Shown: positions 21,600 to 31,569, numbered from the stretch's first letter. The stretch: 64,000 bases of DNA from Coemansia sp. RSA 1200 (GCA_027578915.1 JANBTT010000066.1:26580-90579); one strand, 5' to 3'. Program-made: numbers and translations. The notes: a model not told the origin generated them from the sequence alone.

Positions 21600-23306
21600 T
21601 TAGATCTTGGCGCCACTCTGCGCATTATGGCTCGCACGCAGATCACGACGCAGGATCTTGCCAGAATAGTTCCGCGGGATCGACTCAACCAGCTCAACGC
21701 CGCCACGCAAGCGCTTGTGCTTTGCCACCCGCGCATCCAGCCACGCCGCCACATCTCTGCACAGCCGGTCGCGCGCCTCTTGCGCACCGGGAAACAGCAA
21801 GCCGAGATCATCGGGAACAACAAATGCGCGCGGCACTTCACTATCGCGCTTCTTGTCGTTTACACCGACAATTGCGGCATCGGCCACATGCGGATGGGCC
21901 ATCAGCAGACCTTCCAGCTCTGCCGGTGCAATCTGCAGCCCCTTGTACTTTATCAGCTCCTTGATGCGGTCCGTGATAAACACATGGCCCGTTTCGTTGA
22001 TATACCCAATGTCGCCGGTATGTAGAAACCCATCTGAATCAATAGCATCTGCCGTTTCCTTGGGTCTGTTCAAATACCCCATCATCACAGTGATTCCGCG
22101 AATACAAAGCTCGCCTCTTTCGCCAACCCCCATCTCCTTGCCTGTCTCTGGATCTATGAATTTTGCCTCCATACCTGGATAAAGGAACCCCACGGAGCCT
22201 GGCTGGAACATGTAGTTTGTCATCAGACAAACACCACTGCACGTCTCAGACATTCCATAGCCATCCGATGCACTCACAGAAAACCGACTCCTTATCGTAG
22301 CATGGACGCTCTTTGGAAGCGGCGCACCACCGCTGCCTATGGCATGGAGATGAGACAGATCATATTGACCGATATTCTTGTGGAGAACGATTTGGTTCAA
22401 GACAGATGGCACTGCGTTGATTACCTGGATCTTAAAGTCCTGGATGGCCTGCAAGAAGCGGTCAATTGAATAATCGTTCAGTATAAATTGGGTTTTGCCC
22501 CCGGCAACAGAGCTTGTTATCAGCAAAGTGAACCCGTATATGTGGGCAAAGGGCAGGATGACAATGGCTCGCTGTGGAGGTTCTGGTGGTGCAATGCCCA
22601 GCTCCTCAATCTGCTTGCTTCCTAGAAACTCTACTATTGAGGCGCCCTGGAGAGTGTATCCGATGAGGTTGCGGTGGCTGAGCATCACGCCCTTTGGCAA
22701 CCCGGTTGTTCCAGATGAGTAGACAATGAGAGCCAGCGTTGTTGATGCCTTACTTTTGTCGTCAGCTATCTTCTTCTGCTCAAAGGGCTGGTCACAGAAC
22801 AGCTGACTGATCGAGACAAATCCGTTTGCAGATGCCAGTGTATTCTTGCTTTCAAGCACAATAATCTGCTCCTTTGGAATTCGCAAAAGACCCTTGACCA
22901 TGGCCGTGCGTACGATAGGCACCTGCTTGACCCCGACAAACAAGCACTGTGCGTTACAGTCGTCCAACTGGTACTGAAGCTCGGATTCCTGGAACGCGCT
23001 GCTCACTGTGCAAAAGACAGCGCCTGTTGAAACAGTGCCAAAGAATGCCGGTGCGTAGTAGATGGTGTTTGAAGCAAAGATTGCGACAACATCGCCAGAC
23101 TTCACACCCAGCTTGTTGACCAGCCCTGATCCAATCTGCTGGTACATGCTTCCCAGTCTGCCAAATGTCAGAGACTCGCCGGTTCCAATATCGTGGTATG
23201 CCGGTGTGTCCTCTGATGGCGCGTTTTGTTTTGCAGCGCCAATATAGAAAGTAGCGATGTCGTAGCCCGGGACATCAACAGGAGGAATAATACTTCTGAA
23301 TACCAT
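21600..23306 (-). CDS. 4-coumarate-CoA ligase-like acyl-CoA synthetase
   Basis: I chose the ATG at 23306 (MVFRSIIPP...) because the in-frame extension to 23441 is a hydrophobic, AT-rich leader. The 568-residue product carries the AMP-binding motif 'VYSSGTTGLPKGVMLSHRN', 'YGMSETCSG', 'RGELCIRGITVMMGYLNRP', 'GFLHTGDIGYI' and the C-terminal catalytic lysine in 'IPRNYSGKILRRDLR'. These define the ANL adenylating superfamily, 4CL/firefly luciferase subgroup. Such enzymes activate carboxylic acids to acyl-CoA; the substrate cannot be read from sequence (phenylpropanoid or medium-chain acids are typical of the subgroup). The C-terminus ends A-K-I, a weak peroxisomal PTS1-like tripeptide, so peroxisomal location is possible but unproven. 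Confidence 0.9.
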   Translation of the reverse strand: MVFRSIIPPVDVPGYDIATFYIGAAKQNAPSEDTPAYHDIGTGESLTFGRLGSMYQQIGSGLVNKLGVKSGDVVAIFASNTIYYAPAFFGTVSTGAVFCTVSSAFQESELQYQLDDCNAQCLFVGVKQVPIVRTAMVKGLLRIPKEQIIVLESKNTLASANGFVSISQLFCDQPFEQKKIADDKSKASTTLALIVYSSGTTGLPKGVMLSHRNLIGYTLQGASIVEFLGSKQIEELGIAPPEPPQRAIVILPFAHIYGFTLLITSSVAGGKTQFILNDYSIDRFLQAIQDFKIQVINAVPSVLNQIVLHKNIGQYDLSHLHAIGSGGAPLPKSVHATIRSRFSVSASDGYGMSETCSGVCLMTNYMFQPGSVGFLYPGMEAKFIDPETGKEMGVGERGELCIRGITVMMGYLNRPKETADAIDSDGFLHTGDIGYINETGHVFITDRIKELIKYKGLQIAPAELEGLLMAHPHVADAAIVGVNDKKRDSEVPRAFVVPDDLGLLFPGAQEARDRLCRDVAAWLDARVAKHKRLRGGVELVESIPRNYSGKILRRDLRASHNAQSGAKI

Positions 23307-23852
23307 GTTCTGCTCTACTTTGTGTTTCAGCGGAGTGCAAAATATGGCTTGCTTGAAAATATATAATATGGAAAGAGAGAGAAAAAGTTTAAATATTCTG
23401 GGAATAGCAATTATGAATAGTCGTTTCTTCATATCCAACATCCATTATATAAACCCAAAGACAAAAAGCGCCATCGCGGAATCCACACATTTGCAAGCAA
23501 CATGACCATTTCCTCACACCTTTGTCTACTCACGGATAACGTGGAATCCGCTTTAGATCCCACGGAGCAAACTAGTTTCCACGTCCGTATTATATATACA
23601 ACCACCAAAACTGTTGCGCACAACGAGCCAGATGTCCATTAAAGGAATGGAGGAATTGCACGCAGGATCTTCAATAGAGCAAGGAATCACCCATGAAACG
23701 TGTTTAAAGGTCATGTGGACATTTTATAAAGTTTTAAGAAAGAAAGATAATTCGGAACACGATGTGCCATTTCATTGCACAGGCCCACCTGCTCTGCATG
23801 TTTCTCATTAGCACAATATGGAAGATCCACAAACTTTTATTACTATTGTTAT
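23307..23852. other. Intergenic region
   Basis: AT-rich spacer upstream of the acyl-CoA synthetase gene and downstream of the Aim19-like gene. Only short frames of no coding character. Confidence 0.5.
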
Positions 23853-24299
23853 TTACTCACGACCAATAGTCGCGTAGCTGTATCCGTAGATGGATCCGAT
23901 CGAGGCAACCAATGCCGTCATGCCAAGAGGAAATATCCGCCGACTACGGATCGCGTTCCGCGCATTAAAGAACAGCCATATTCCCGACCACCCAGCAGTC
24001 AGTCCAGATCCGTTGATCCCGTCGCCCATGTAAAGCGCATACGCTGGCACCAGGAAGACCGCCGTGTAAGCGGTGCACTGTATCACCGACGGGTATCCGC
24101 GGATCGCCTTTCTTGCGTACGGCAGAGAGAATAGGTTGAGCGCCGACAGCAGCAGCGGTGGATAGGGCTTTTGACTGAATTCATGCGCTATCTTTTCGAA
24201 TTCTGTTCTTTCGCGAGCTGGTTTATTTTTGTGCAGGGTGTAACTGGATGGCGGTTCATACTTTGTGCTGTGGCTGCCGTCTTTAGAAGACGAGCTCAT
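23853..24299 (-). CDS. Aim19-like small mitochondrial membrane protein
   Basis: A 148-residue protein with a short charged N-terminus, a 'PYPPLLLSALNLFSLPYARK' segment, and two or three hydrophobic helices ('QCTAYTAVFLVPAYALYMGD', then 'GLTAGWSGIWLFFNARNAIR', then 'PLGMTALVASIGSIYGYSYA'). The pairing 'Y-x-x-G-D-G-I-N-G-S-G-L-T-A-G-W-S' and the final 'YGYSY' fit the Aim19 family of small fungal mitochondrial proteins, whose molecular role is unsettled. The ending is ambiguous: the last codons contain a 'CGTGAGTAA' that could be a 5' splice site (GTGAGT), so a further short 3' exon is possible. Family assignment is moderate, from pattern alone. Confidence 0.6.
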   Translation of the reverse strand: MSSSSKDGSHSTKYEPPSSYTLHKNKPARERTEFEKIAHEFSQKPYPPLLLSALNLFSLPYARKAIRGYPSVIQCTAYTAVFLVPAYALYMGDGINGSGLTAGWSGIWLFFNARNAIRSRRIFPLGMTALVASIGSIYGYSYATIGRE

Positions 24300-24587
24300 T
24301 GTTTGTGAATTGTGCTGTTAGAAAAAATAAGGACTAAAAAAGAATTTGTGGTAAAAAAAATTGAAAGAATAACGAAAAAGCGCTGGATCAAAAAGGTTTT
24401 TGTCTCTACTGTGATGAACAACCAATGAACGCTATCAGTGCCACCAATGCTTCTGTCGCCCACATGCCAAAAACATCACTCATCAACCACAGCGAAAACT
24501 AACAATTCACTCTACCCAGCGCAAAAGGTTCCCTTTTCCAAAAACTTTAATGAAGAGCAATAAACGGAGCATGTTGAATAGCACCAA

Positions 24588-25589
24588 CTACCAGTTGGCA
24601 CCGTGAAGGTCAACATTATCAATGATTCTTCTTAGCTCCTCGATATCCTGAGTTGGCAGTGTAATCTTACCAGCAGCAAAGTTCTCTTCCAGATACTTTG
24701 GCGTCTTCGTTCCAGGGATAGCAACCAGATTATCGTACTGTGCAAGCAGCCACGCCAGAGCAATCTGACCAGGCTTGCAGCTATGCTTTTTGGCCAGTGT
24801 ATCAAGTGCCTCAACAAGCTTTAAATTGTGTCCAATGTTCTCAGAGTTGAAGCGAGGCATGTTTTGGCGCATGTCGCCTTCGGGAATATCATCATTGCTT
24901 TGGAATCTGCCTGTCAGGAATCCACGTCCCAGAGGCGTGTAGGCAACAAAGGTAACGCCAAGCTCGCGACATGTGTCAAGCAAACCGTCAGTCTCAACCA
25001 TGGTGTGCCATGCGCTATATTCGCGCTGGACTGCAGCAATGGGATGGATTTTGTGTGCACGACGCAGATCTTCTGCTGAACAGTTTGATAAGCCCAAATA
25101 GCGTACCTTGCCCTCCTTGACCAACTCAGCCATTGCTGCCACAGTTTCCTCAATTGCAAAATCTCGGTCTATGCGGTGTATGTAGTACAAGTCAATGTAG
25201 TCGGTGCCAAGGCGATTCAGACTGTCTTTAATGCACTTGCGCATATATTCAGGACTGTTGTCGACTCTAATGCGAAATTCATCTTCGCCATCACTCTCCT
25301 TTTTCCCGGAATTGTACAGCTTCAAACCAAACTTGGTGCACAAGAAAACGCGACTGCGATGCTTTCTTAGAACATGAGAAAGCAGCTTCTCGTCATTTCC
25401 TTTGCCGTAGATGTCTGCAGTGTCAATGAACGTACAGCCAATATCAACGGCTTGGTTGAGCAATTCAATTGATGCATCATCATTTGTACGTCCATAGAGA
25501 TGAGACAAGGATGTAGTGCCAAGGCCAATGCGAGGTATGGAAACCATGTTGCCCGGAACGCCAATTTCGACAGTGGGAATTTTGACCAT
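24588..25589 (-). CDS. Aldo/keto reductase (AKR13/pyridoxal-reductase-like)
   Basis: A 333-residue TIM-barrel reductase. The catalytic tetrad is visible: D56 and Y61 in 'FIDTADIYGKG', K86 in 'CTKFG' and H138 in 'YYIHR'. The NADPH-binding C-terminal half shows 'GLSNCSAEDLRRAHKIHPIA' and 'VQREYSAW', then 'AYTPLGRGFLTGRF', and ends in 'AIPGTKTPKYLEEN'. Members of this group reduce aldehydes and ketones with NADPH; the closest characterised types are YakC-like and pyridoxal reductases. Substrate is not predictable. The single exon is intact. Confidence 0.92.
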   Translation of the reverse strand: MVKIPTVEIGVPGNMVSIPRIGLGTTSLSHLYGRTNDDASIELLNQAVDIGCTFIDTADIYGKGNDEKLLSHVLRKHRSRVFLCTKFGLKLYNSGKKESDGEDEFRIRVDNSPEYMRKCIKDSLNRLGTDYIDLYYIHRIDRDFAIEETVAAMAELVKEGKVRYLGLSNCSAEDLRRAHKIHPIAAVQREYSAWHTMVETDGLLDTCRELGVTFVAYTPLGRGFLTGRFQSNDDIPEGDMRQNMPRFNSENIGHNLKLVEALDTLAKKHSCKPGQIALAWLLAQYDNLVAIPGTKTPKYLEENFAAGKITLPTQDIEELRRIIDNVDLHGANW

Positions 25590-26282
25590 GGGTGCAATTG
25601 TGCAAATAAAACAAATAGTGATGCAAGAAAGCCTAAGGAATGAATAAGAAAACTAAAGGAAATAATTCAATGTCAGCAGAATATCCAATAACATTTCAAA
25701 TGCTTATTTCTTTATTAATATGTCAGTCGTGAATTTTTTATTAAGGATGCAGACTACTGGGCAAAATGATGTAAAATATCAGTAAGAGGAGACTTTGCTG
25801 TTGCAGCCTAAAATTATAAAATGAACGTGAATGTGGAAATTTCTACAAAGGCATGTACAAAGGAAATATTTGGTTAATTAGCAATCTAATTTATATGCAA
25901 TAATAAATAAAAAATTGTTAACATATGTAATCCCATGACTACTATTTTGCGAACACATGCGTTTCTTTCTTCAGATGATATCCAATTTTTGTGTTAAAGT
26001 GTATAAAATTTTGCAGTCTGGAAACCGCAGTCAATTGTCCAAACGTGTGATCAATGTAAGACAAATTGTGTTCATCCACATGTTGGAAACCAATTTTGAG
26101 GCAAGATTTCCATTTTTCAAACAATAGATATCCACTACGTTAAATAAATTTAATATGCAAGCGGTTTTTTGTCAATCCATATTTTTGGGGGGTATGCAAC
26201 AGAATTCCTTCCAAATTATTATTCCTTCTAATTCAGCCATCCTTTTCACATACCAATAGAAGGAAAGCAGTTTATCTAAGGA
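25590..26282. other. AT-rich intergenic patch
   Basis: Clearly more AT-rich than the flanking genes. It holds one short minus-strand frame (25942-26124, 60 codons) of non-repetitive composition that might be a gene remnant. No promoter motif can be asserted. Confidence 0.5.
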
Positions 26283-27167
26283 ATGGGTCCCGTTATATCC
26301 AGGCTATTATTCAACTCCCCTGGGAGAACATGTAAAGGACAAGGCTCAACTACAGTCAAATCAAGCAAGCCGACTATTTTAAAAAAGAATGACACTATAC
26401 AAACCACAACTCCAAGAGCCCAAAGTAATCTACAAAAGAAAAACGTTGTAGTTACTGTAACTCCAATAAGCCCACCAAATTTACAGAGAAAAGCCACTAC
26501 AACCACCACAAAACCGAAAACCCCAACTAACCTACGAAAGAATGGCACAGTAGCCAACAGACCCCCAAGAAACCGACAAAGGCCAAATGTTCTAGGTCCC
26601 CAGCATCAACAAAGGGTACGAAAGCCACGCAAAAGAGGTTCGGGAGATCGACCATCAAGAACACCTACCCGTATTAGTGTGTACGATAAAGACATAACAA
26701 TGATGAAAGTAGGTGCCATTGTTAATGCTGCAAACGAGCCGCTTAAAAGAGGTGGAGGAGTTGATGGTGCTATTCACAAAGCAGCTGGTCCAGAGCTACA
26801 GAAAGCATGTGACAGACTTAATGGCTGCGAAACGGGAGCGGCTAAAGTTACGCCTGCATTCAATATACCAGTCAAATTTATAATCCACGCGGTCGGCCCA
26901 CAAGATAGAGATCCTGTAAAACTTGCCAGCGCATACAGAGCATCTCTTAATGTAGCTAGGAGTAAAGGAGTGCACAGTATTGCGTTTCCTTGCATTTCAA
27001 CAGGTGTATATGGATTTCCTAAGTCTGAAGCAAGTGATATTGCAGTAAAGACGGTAATAAATTGGTTGATAAACAATCCTGGTGTATTAAATCGCGTAAT
27101 ATTCTGTGCTTCAACAGAAAACTACCAGCTTTATATGGATAACGTAGACAAATATTTATTTCTGTAG
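26283..27167 (+). CDS. Macro-domain protein (MacroD-type ADP-ribose hydrolase) with a repetitive N-terminus
   Basis: A 294-residue protein. The C-terminal half (about 128-294) is a MacroD-type macro domain: 'GAIVNAANEPLKRGGGVDGA' (residues 144-163, continuing IHKAAGPEL), 'FIIHAVGP' and 'SIAFPCISTGVYGFP'. These motifs bind ADP-ribose; MacroD members remove mono-ADP-ribose from proteins, nucleic acids or O-acetyl-ADP-ribose. The N-terminal third is basic and built from near-identical 17-residue units (33-49, 50-66, 67-83, then a shorter 84-97), each starting L-x-[KR]-[KN] and ending in Asn. No signal or targeting sequence is obvious. The codons are AT-rich in third positions, unlike the mevalonate kinase gene next door. 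Single exon. Confidence 0.88.
   Translation: MGPVISRLLFNSPGRTCKGQGSTTVKSSKPTILKKNDTIQTTTPRAQSNLQKKNVVVTVTPISPPNLQRKATTTTTKPKTPTNLRKNGTVANRPPRNRQRPNVLGPQHQQRVRKPRKRGSGDRPSRTPTRISVYDKDITMMKVGAIVNAANEPLKRGGGVDGAIHKAAGPELQKACDRLNGCETGAAKVTPAFNIPVKFIIHAVGPQDRDPVKLASAYRASLNVARSKGVHSIAFPCISTGVYGFPKSEASDIAVKTVINWLINNPGVLNRVIFCASTENYQLYMDNVDKYLFL
26379..26573 (+). repeat. 51-bp tandem repeat encoding 17-residue units
   Basis: Units at 26379-26429, 26430-26480 and 26481-26531 plus a partial fourth, inside the macro-domain gene. They are diverged at the DNA level but in register at the protein level. Confidence 0.8.
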
Positions 27168-27947
27168 CGTACTAGATCTATTTGTCTATGAGAAAACACA
27201 AAAGTTTTCATCCCTAGTTTTATTAATTTTCCATGCTAATAATCTTACATTTATAAAAATAACAGTGCGCTCTGAACAATAAAATGTGGTTTCTATACTG
27301 AACTGACATGTCTTTGATTCCATGTGTCCTTAGAGAAAATCTAAAGGCCAGCTGGCATAAATGTCACTAGTTTATTCCACAACGTTTTCCATGGCATGGG
27401 TGGTCTTTACACCTTTTTGTGTATGGATCAGTTAAATAATAAAAGCTGTGTTTAGTGTTGGCCATTTTAAAACAACTATTACTCTTCTATATATCCTTTC
27501 CCCACACTCAGAACACATAAAGAGGCAATGTGACAAAAAGACATTGCTGCTCGTCAATGCTATTTATTGTGGCATGAAAAAGAACAAGCAAAGATGGGCT
27601 GCACATGACCATACTAAAAATAAACGGTTTAATGGGTGCAGCACGATCTGCAGGTGAGAAAAGTTCTGCATTTTAGATGGTCGTTGCGGTTTTTTCTTCT
27701 TTTTTTCACCTTTTCGCGAAAAGACCGAAAAGCCAAGAACTGGCACTCTATTTGCAGTTGCTTGTGTTTGTGGAGGTTTCTCCTCTTTCTTCAATCAGGC
27801 TCCAAAAGACAAATTGTACTCATTTTATTTTTATTGCTACAAACTAATACCTGTAATAATCTTTCATTTCCATCCGCAGAGAAAACCAGCTTTTTATTTT
27901 TATTTTAAGACGCCTCCGTATTTTGCTTATCTGACACGGAATAAACG
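27168..27947. other. Intergenic region upstream of mevalonate kinase
   Basis: AT-rich; poly-T runs at 27690-27710. No coding frame with plausible character. Confidence 0.5.
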
Positions 27948-29300
27948 ATGGTGGCAATTCACAAGGAAAAGACGCAGCCATTTGTAGTGAGTGCACCGGG
28001 CAAAGTAATACTGTTTGGCGAGCATGCTGTAGTGTACGGCAAAGCAGCAATAGCCGGAAGTCTGGATATGCGCGCATATGCGCTTGTGACGCCGCGCAAG
28101 GACAACAAGGTGCGATTGCTTCTTCCGGACGTGGATGTGGACATTGCATTTGACAAGAGCACACTTGGACGAGTAGACATTGGCGGCTTGGGACATCCGG
28201 CGGAGATAGAGACGCAGGTGCCGGAGGCGATTAAAGTTCCCGAGGGTCCAGGGCGCACAGCCGTGCTTGCGTTCGTGTACCTGTACGGTGGTGTGTTTGC
28301 CGACGTCCAGGGTCCGCGTAATGCAGCAGGGTTCACTGTATGCGTGAGATCGCTTCTGCCCGTGGGTTCCGGTCTGGGATCGTCGGCGGCACTCAATGTG
28401 ACGCTGTCTGCGGCCCTGCTGCGGCTTTGCGGCAAAATAGACGCCAGCATCGCGACAGCCGAGGATAAGCTGCTGGTCAACGAATGGGCATTCCGCGGAG
28501 AGCAGGTGGCCCATGGGACCCCGTCGGGGATTGACAACTCGATAGCTACGTTTGGCGGGTTCCTCCAGTACACAAGGGGCCAAACCCCCATCAACCTCGG
28601 CAGCAGCCATGCGCTGCGGGTGCTGATAACAAATACCAATGTGCCCAAGAGCACGAAGGCATTGGTAGCTGGTGTGCGCACACTGCGTGACTGTCTCCCG
28701 GCTGTCATTGATCCGATTCTGGAGAGCATCCATGGAATTTCGTTGCGTGCGGTGGAGCTTTTCCAGACCAACGGTATAGCTGTCCAAGGCTCCAACGACA
28801 TGCATATTGATGAGCTTGAGACGCAGTTGCAGGAAATCATCAGGATTAACCACAGACTGCTGGCAACGCTTGGAGTCAGCCATCCGGCGCTGGAGCGGAT
28901 TTGCGAGATAACCTCGTCGACTGGCGGGATGGCATCCAAGCTGACTGGCGCTGGCGGCGGCGGCTGCGCACTTACGCTTGTTCCACACAGCGCGGCGGGA
29001 AGCAAGACCGAGTCCAAGGTTGTTGCAGATCTCGAGGATGACGGGTTCCAGTGCTATCGCACGGTCGTGGGCGGGTCTGGCGTTTGCATTGAGAGCGGGG
29101 TTGGAGCTGCCACTATCGAGCAGTGGATCGAGGGAATGCTTGACCAGCACCTGTCCCTGGTGCCCAGTAGAAGGCGTCTGGACCGCAAAGCCGATGCCGC
29201 CAATCGCGCCCCCGATGCCGACGAGTATCTGGGAATCGTGTCTGGATTCTCCATCCTTCCCAGCTCGGTGATTGCAATGCTTGCGCCTAGTCAACACTAG
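27948..29300 (+). CDS. ERG12: Mevalonate kinase
   Basis: A 450-residue GHMP kinase. N-terminal 'APGKVILFGEHAVVYGK' carries K19; the ATP loop 'PVGSGLGSSAA' is at 138-148; 'EWAFRGEQVAHGTPSGIDNS' contains E185 and D196, equivalents of the magnesium- and substrate-contacting acids of the human enzyme (11 residues apart as there); 'KLTGAGGGGCALTL' forms the C-terminal motif. It phosphorylates mevalonate in the isoprenoid/ergosterol pathway, in the cytosol or peroxisome. All catalytic motifs are intact. GC-rich codons contrast with the macro-domain gene upstream. Confidence 0.96.
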   Translation: MVAIHKEKTQPFVVSAPGKVILFGEHAVVYGKAAIAGSLDMRAYALVTPRKDNKVRLLLPDVDVDIAFDKSTLGRVDIGGLGHPAEIETQVPEAIKVPEGPGRTAVLAFVYLYGGVFADVQGPRNAAGFTVCVRSLLPVGSGLGSSAALNVTLSAALLRLCGKIDASIATAEDKLLVNEWAFRGEQVAHGTPSGIDNSIATFGGFLQYTRGQTPINLGSSHALRVLITNTNVPKSTKALVAGVRTLRDCLPAVIDPILESIHGISLRAVELFQTNGIAVQGSNDMHIDELETQLQEIIRINHRLLATLGVSHPALERICEITSSTGGMASKLTGAGGGGCALTLVPHSAAGSKTESKVVADLEDDGFQCYRTVVGGSGVCIESGVGAATIEQWIEGMLDQHLSLVPSRRRLDRKADAANRAPDADEYLGIVSGFSILPSSVIAMLAPSQH

Positions 29301-29958
29301 CATTCAACTACCCAAAGACCCATCCATCTATCGCTTGTAGCAAGTAGTCCGTGTACTGGGGTTTTCCTTTCCTTTTTTTCTTCTTCTCCTTCAAATGTGG
29401 CAACTAATATACTGCATGCCATTTATCCATTTTAAGCACCAAACTAGGCTTTTTATTATTTTCTTTGTGCAAAGTGCACTGGTAACATCCGCTTTGCTCA
29501 ACTGGTTTTATTGTCTTTGGTAGACATGCGGTAAAGGCGTATATTAAAGTGTATTTTTAACTAAGCTTCCTAATATGGCCTTAAATAGAATGGTATCCGC
29601 TTTTCTTTTGCTTTTGCTCTTTCATTATAGCATTGACATGTTGGACATGTATTACTCGCGATGATGGTGTTATCTGCAAACATTTCTGTTTCCCGAATGC
29701 TGAAAATACCCGCCCAAATGTCTGAACAGGTTAAGCAGCCTGTACTTTTGGTGGTGGTTGTGGTGGTTGCACAGCTCCTGCAATGTTATAAAATAGACAT
29801 GTCGTTCCATCCTTTCTCTTTTTCCTTTTATGCATCTTCATACAAATCAATAAATAGTCTATTTGTCAAAGTCTAAAGTACATTTATTCCACTTTTATAA
29901 CCTTACTCTTTCTTGCATAAAATTATTCTTTCTTTTCCTTTCCTTTCCTTTTGCACTT
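29301..29958. other. Intergenic region
   Basis: AT-rich spacer upstream of the MATE transporter. It contains a (TTTCC)n-like pyrimidine tract (29930-29953) directly before the MATE start. Confidence 0.5.
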
Positions 29959-31569
29959 ATGAATGCCAATACTGGACAGGGCTCTGCAACGCAGGGACCA
30001 GAGCCAGAGTCAACATGGCTTCTTACTCAAAGCACTGACATTGTTTCTGTCACAAAGTCATTAGAGGAGGAGCACCTGTCAGGACATTTGGCGCATTGTG
30101 GAATAAATAACAATGACTCTGTTGCACAGACAAGAAAGCACGCGGAGGCTGATTCTGTAACAACAACCACAATAGTTGCGCAGGAGACAAGGAGACTGGT
30201 GAGAAACAGCACACCAATCGTCATGTCGTATCTCCTCGAGTACAGCTTCACGTTTATCAACATGTATGTTCTGGGACACATTGGGTCCGACGAGCTTGCA
30301 GCGTCGGGGCTGGTCAACATGGTTATCATTGTGTTTGTGTTTTCTCCATCTATTGGACTTGCAGTTGCACTGGAGACGTTCTGCTCGACTGCATTCACAG
30401 CATCTCAGGACAAGACGCTTGTTGGGTTCCATTTGCAGCGTGGAATCATTGCAGTCACCATGTACTTTGTGTGCAGCTCACCGTTATTGTGGTACCTGGA
30501 GACCATACTGCTCTTGTTGAACCAGGATCCGCGTATTGCCATGCTGTGCGGGAGCTTTATGCGTGTGAATATGGCTGGAGCATTGCCGTGGATGTGCTAC
30601 GAGTGCATTAAATGCTACCTCCAGGCCCAGGAGATCATGAACGCCAGCACCTATATTCTGCTGGTGGTTACTCCCCTTCATGTGGTCAACTGCTATCTCT
30701 TTGTGTGGTCGCCAGCTCTTGGATTTGGATTCCTTGGTGCTGCGGTCTCAAGCGTCTTGACAAACTGGCTGATGCTGGCTGCAATTGTCCTGTGCGTGCG
30801 GTACAGCTCTGCAAGAGAGACATGGGGCGGCTGGACAATCCAGGCATTCAAGTCCATGCCGCAGTACTTTCAGCTTGCACTTCCGTCAATGGTCATGTTG
30901 TGTGCCGAGTGGTGGATCCTGGATCTGCTTGTTCTCGCCTCAAGCTACCTTGGCAGCATGACACTGGCAGCGCAGGGAATCGCAATCAACACATGTGCTT
31001 TTACCTACCAGTTTGCCGACGGCGTGGGTGTGGCAGTGTGCAATCGGATAGGCAATCTCCTAGGCCAGGCGCGCGCACGGAGAGCAAAGCTGACTGCATG
31101 GCTTGGAGTTGGAATGGGCGTGGTTATTGGTGTCTCTACGTTTACCATTGCCGTGTGTGTAGCCAGCTGGTGGGGGAGCATATACTCGGACGATTCGCAG
31201 GTGGTAGCGCATGTTGCGGCCCTGATGCCTGCCTGCGCGGTTTTCCAGATGCTGGATGCGATGAACAGTACTGGCTCAGGTGTGCTGCGCAGTCTTGGAC
31301 GCCAGGATGCCGGTGCTCCTATCAACTTTGTTGCTTACTATCTGGTTGGCTTTCCGCTTGGACTGTATCTAACCTATGGGCGTCCGCAGGCCGGTGTCGT
31401 TGGTCTGTGGTATGGCATTGGCGCTGGTGTAGCGCTGGCCGTGCTGATGCAGCAGATTATTTGTGTGCGCACTGACTGGAACTGCGAGGTCAAAAAGTGC
31501 ATGGAGCGCGTGTCTGAGGACACCCTGGCGTTTGCTAATAGCAACGGCTATGAAGAAGAAGAGGACTAA
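29959..31569 (+). CDS. MATE-family efflux transporter
   Basis: I start at the ATG at 29959 (MNANTGQGSA...) rather than the in-frame ATG at 29863, because the intervening sequence is a pyrimidine-rich leader. The 536-residue product has a hydrophilic N-terminus of about 75 residues and about twelve transmembrane helices in two homologous halves. It shows MATE landmarks such as 'SYLLEYSFTFINMYVLGHIG', 'LAASGLVNMVI', 'ALETFCSTAFTA', 'CADGVG'-like 'FADGVGVAVCNRIGNLLGQA' and 'LRSLGRQDAGAPINFVAYYL'. MATE proteins export organic cations or drugs using a Na+ or H+ gradient. Substrate cannot be inferred. Confidence 0.93.
   Translation: MNANTGQGSATQGPEPESTWLLTQSTDIVSVTKSLEEEHLSGHLAHCGINNNDSVAQTRKHAEADSVTTTTIVAQETRRLVRNSTPIVMSYLLEYSFTFINMYVLGHIGSDELAASGLVNMVIIVFVFSPSIGLAVALETFCSTAFTASQDKTLVGFHLQRGIIAVTMYFVCSSPLLWYLETILLLLNQDPRIAMLCGSFMRVNMAGALPWMCYECIKCYLQAQEIMNASTYILLVVTPLHVVNCYLFVWSPALGFGFLGAAVSSVLTNWLMLAAIVLCVRYSSARETWGGWTIQAFKSMPQYFQLALPSMVMLCAEWWILDLLVLASSYLGSMTLAAQGIAINTCAFTYQFADGVGVAVCNRIGNLLGQARARRAKLTAWLGVGMGVVIGVSTFTIAVCVASWWGSIYSDDSQVVAHVAALMPACAVFQMLDAMNSTGSGVLRSLGRQDAGAPINFVAYYLVGFPLGLYLTYGRPQAGVVGLWYGIGAGVALAVLMQQIICVRTDWNCEVKKCMERVSEDTLAFANSNGYEEEED

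Noticed and set aside
27927..29303. 458-codon minus-strand frame over mevalonate kinase
   Set aside because: Mirror frame of an intact kinase gene with all catalytic motifs.
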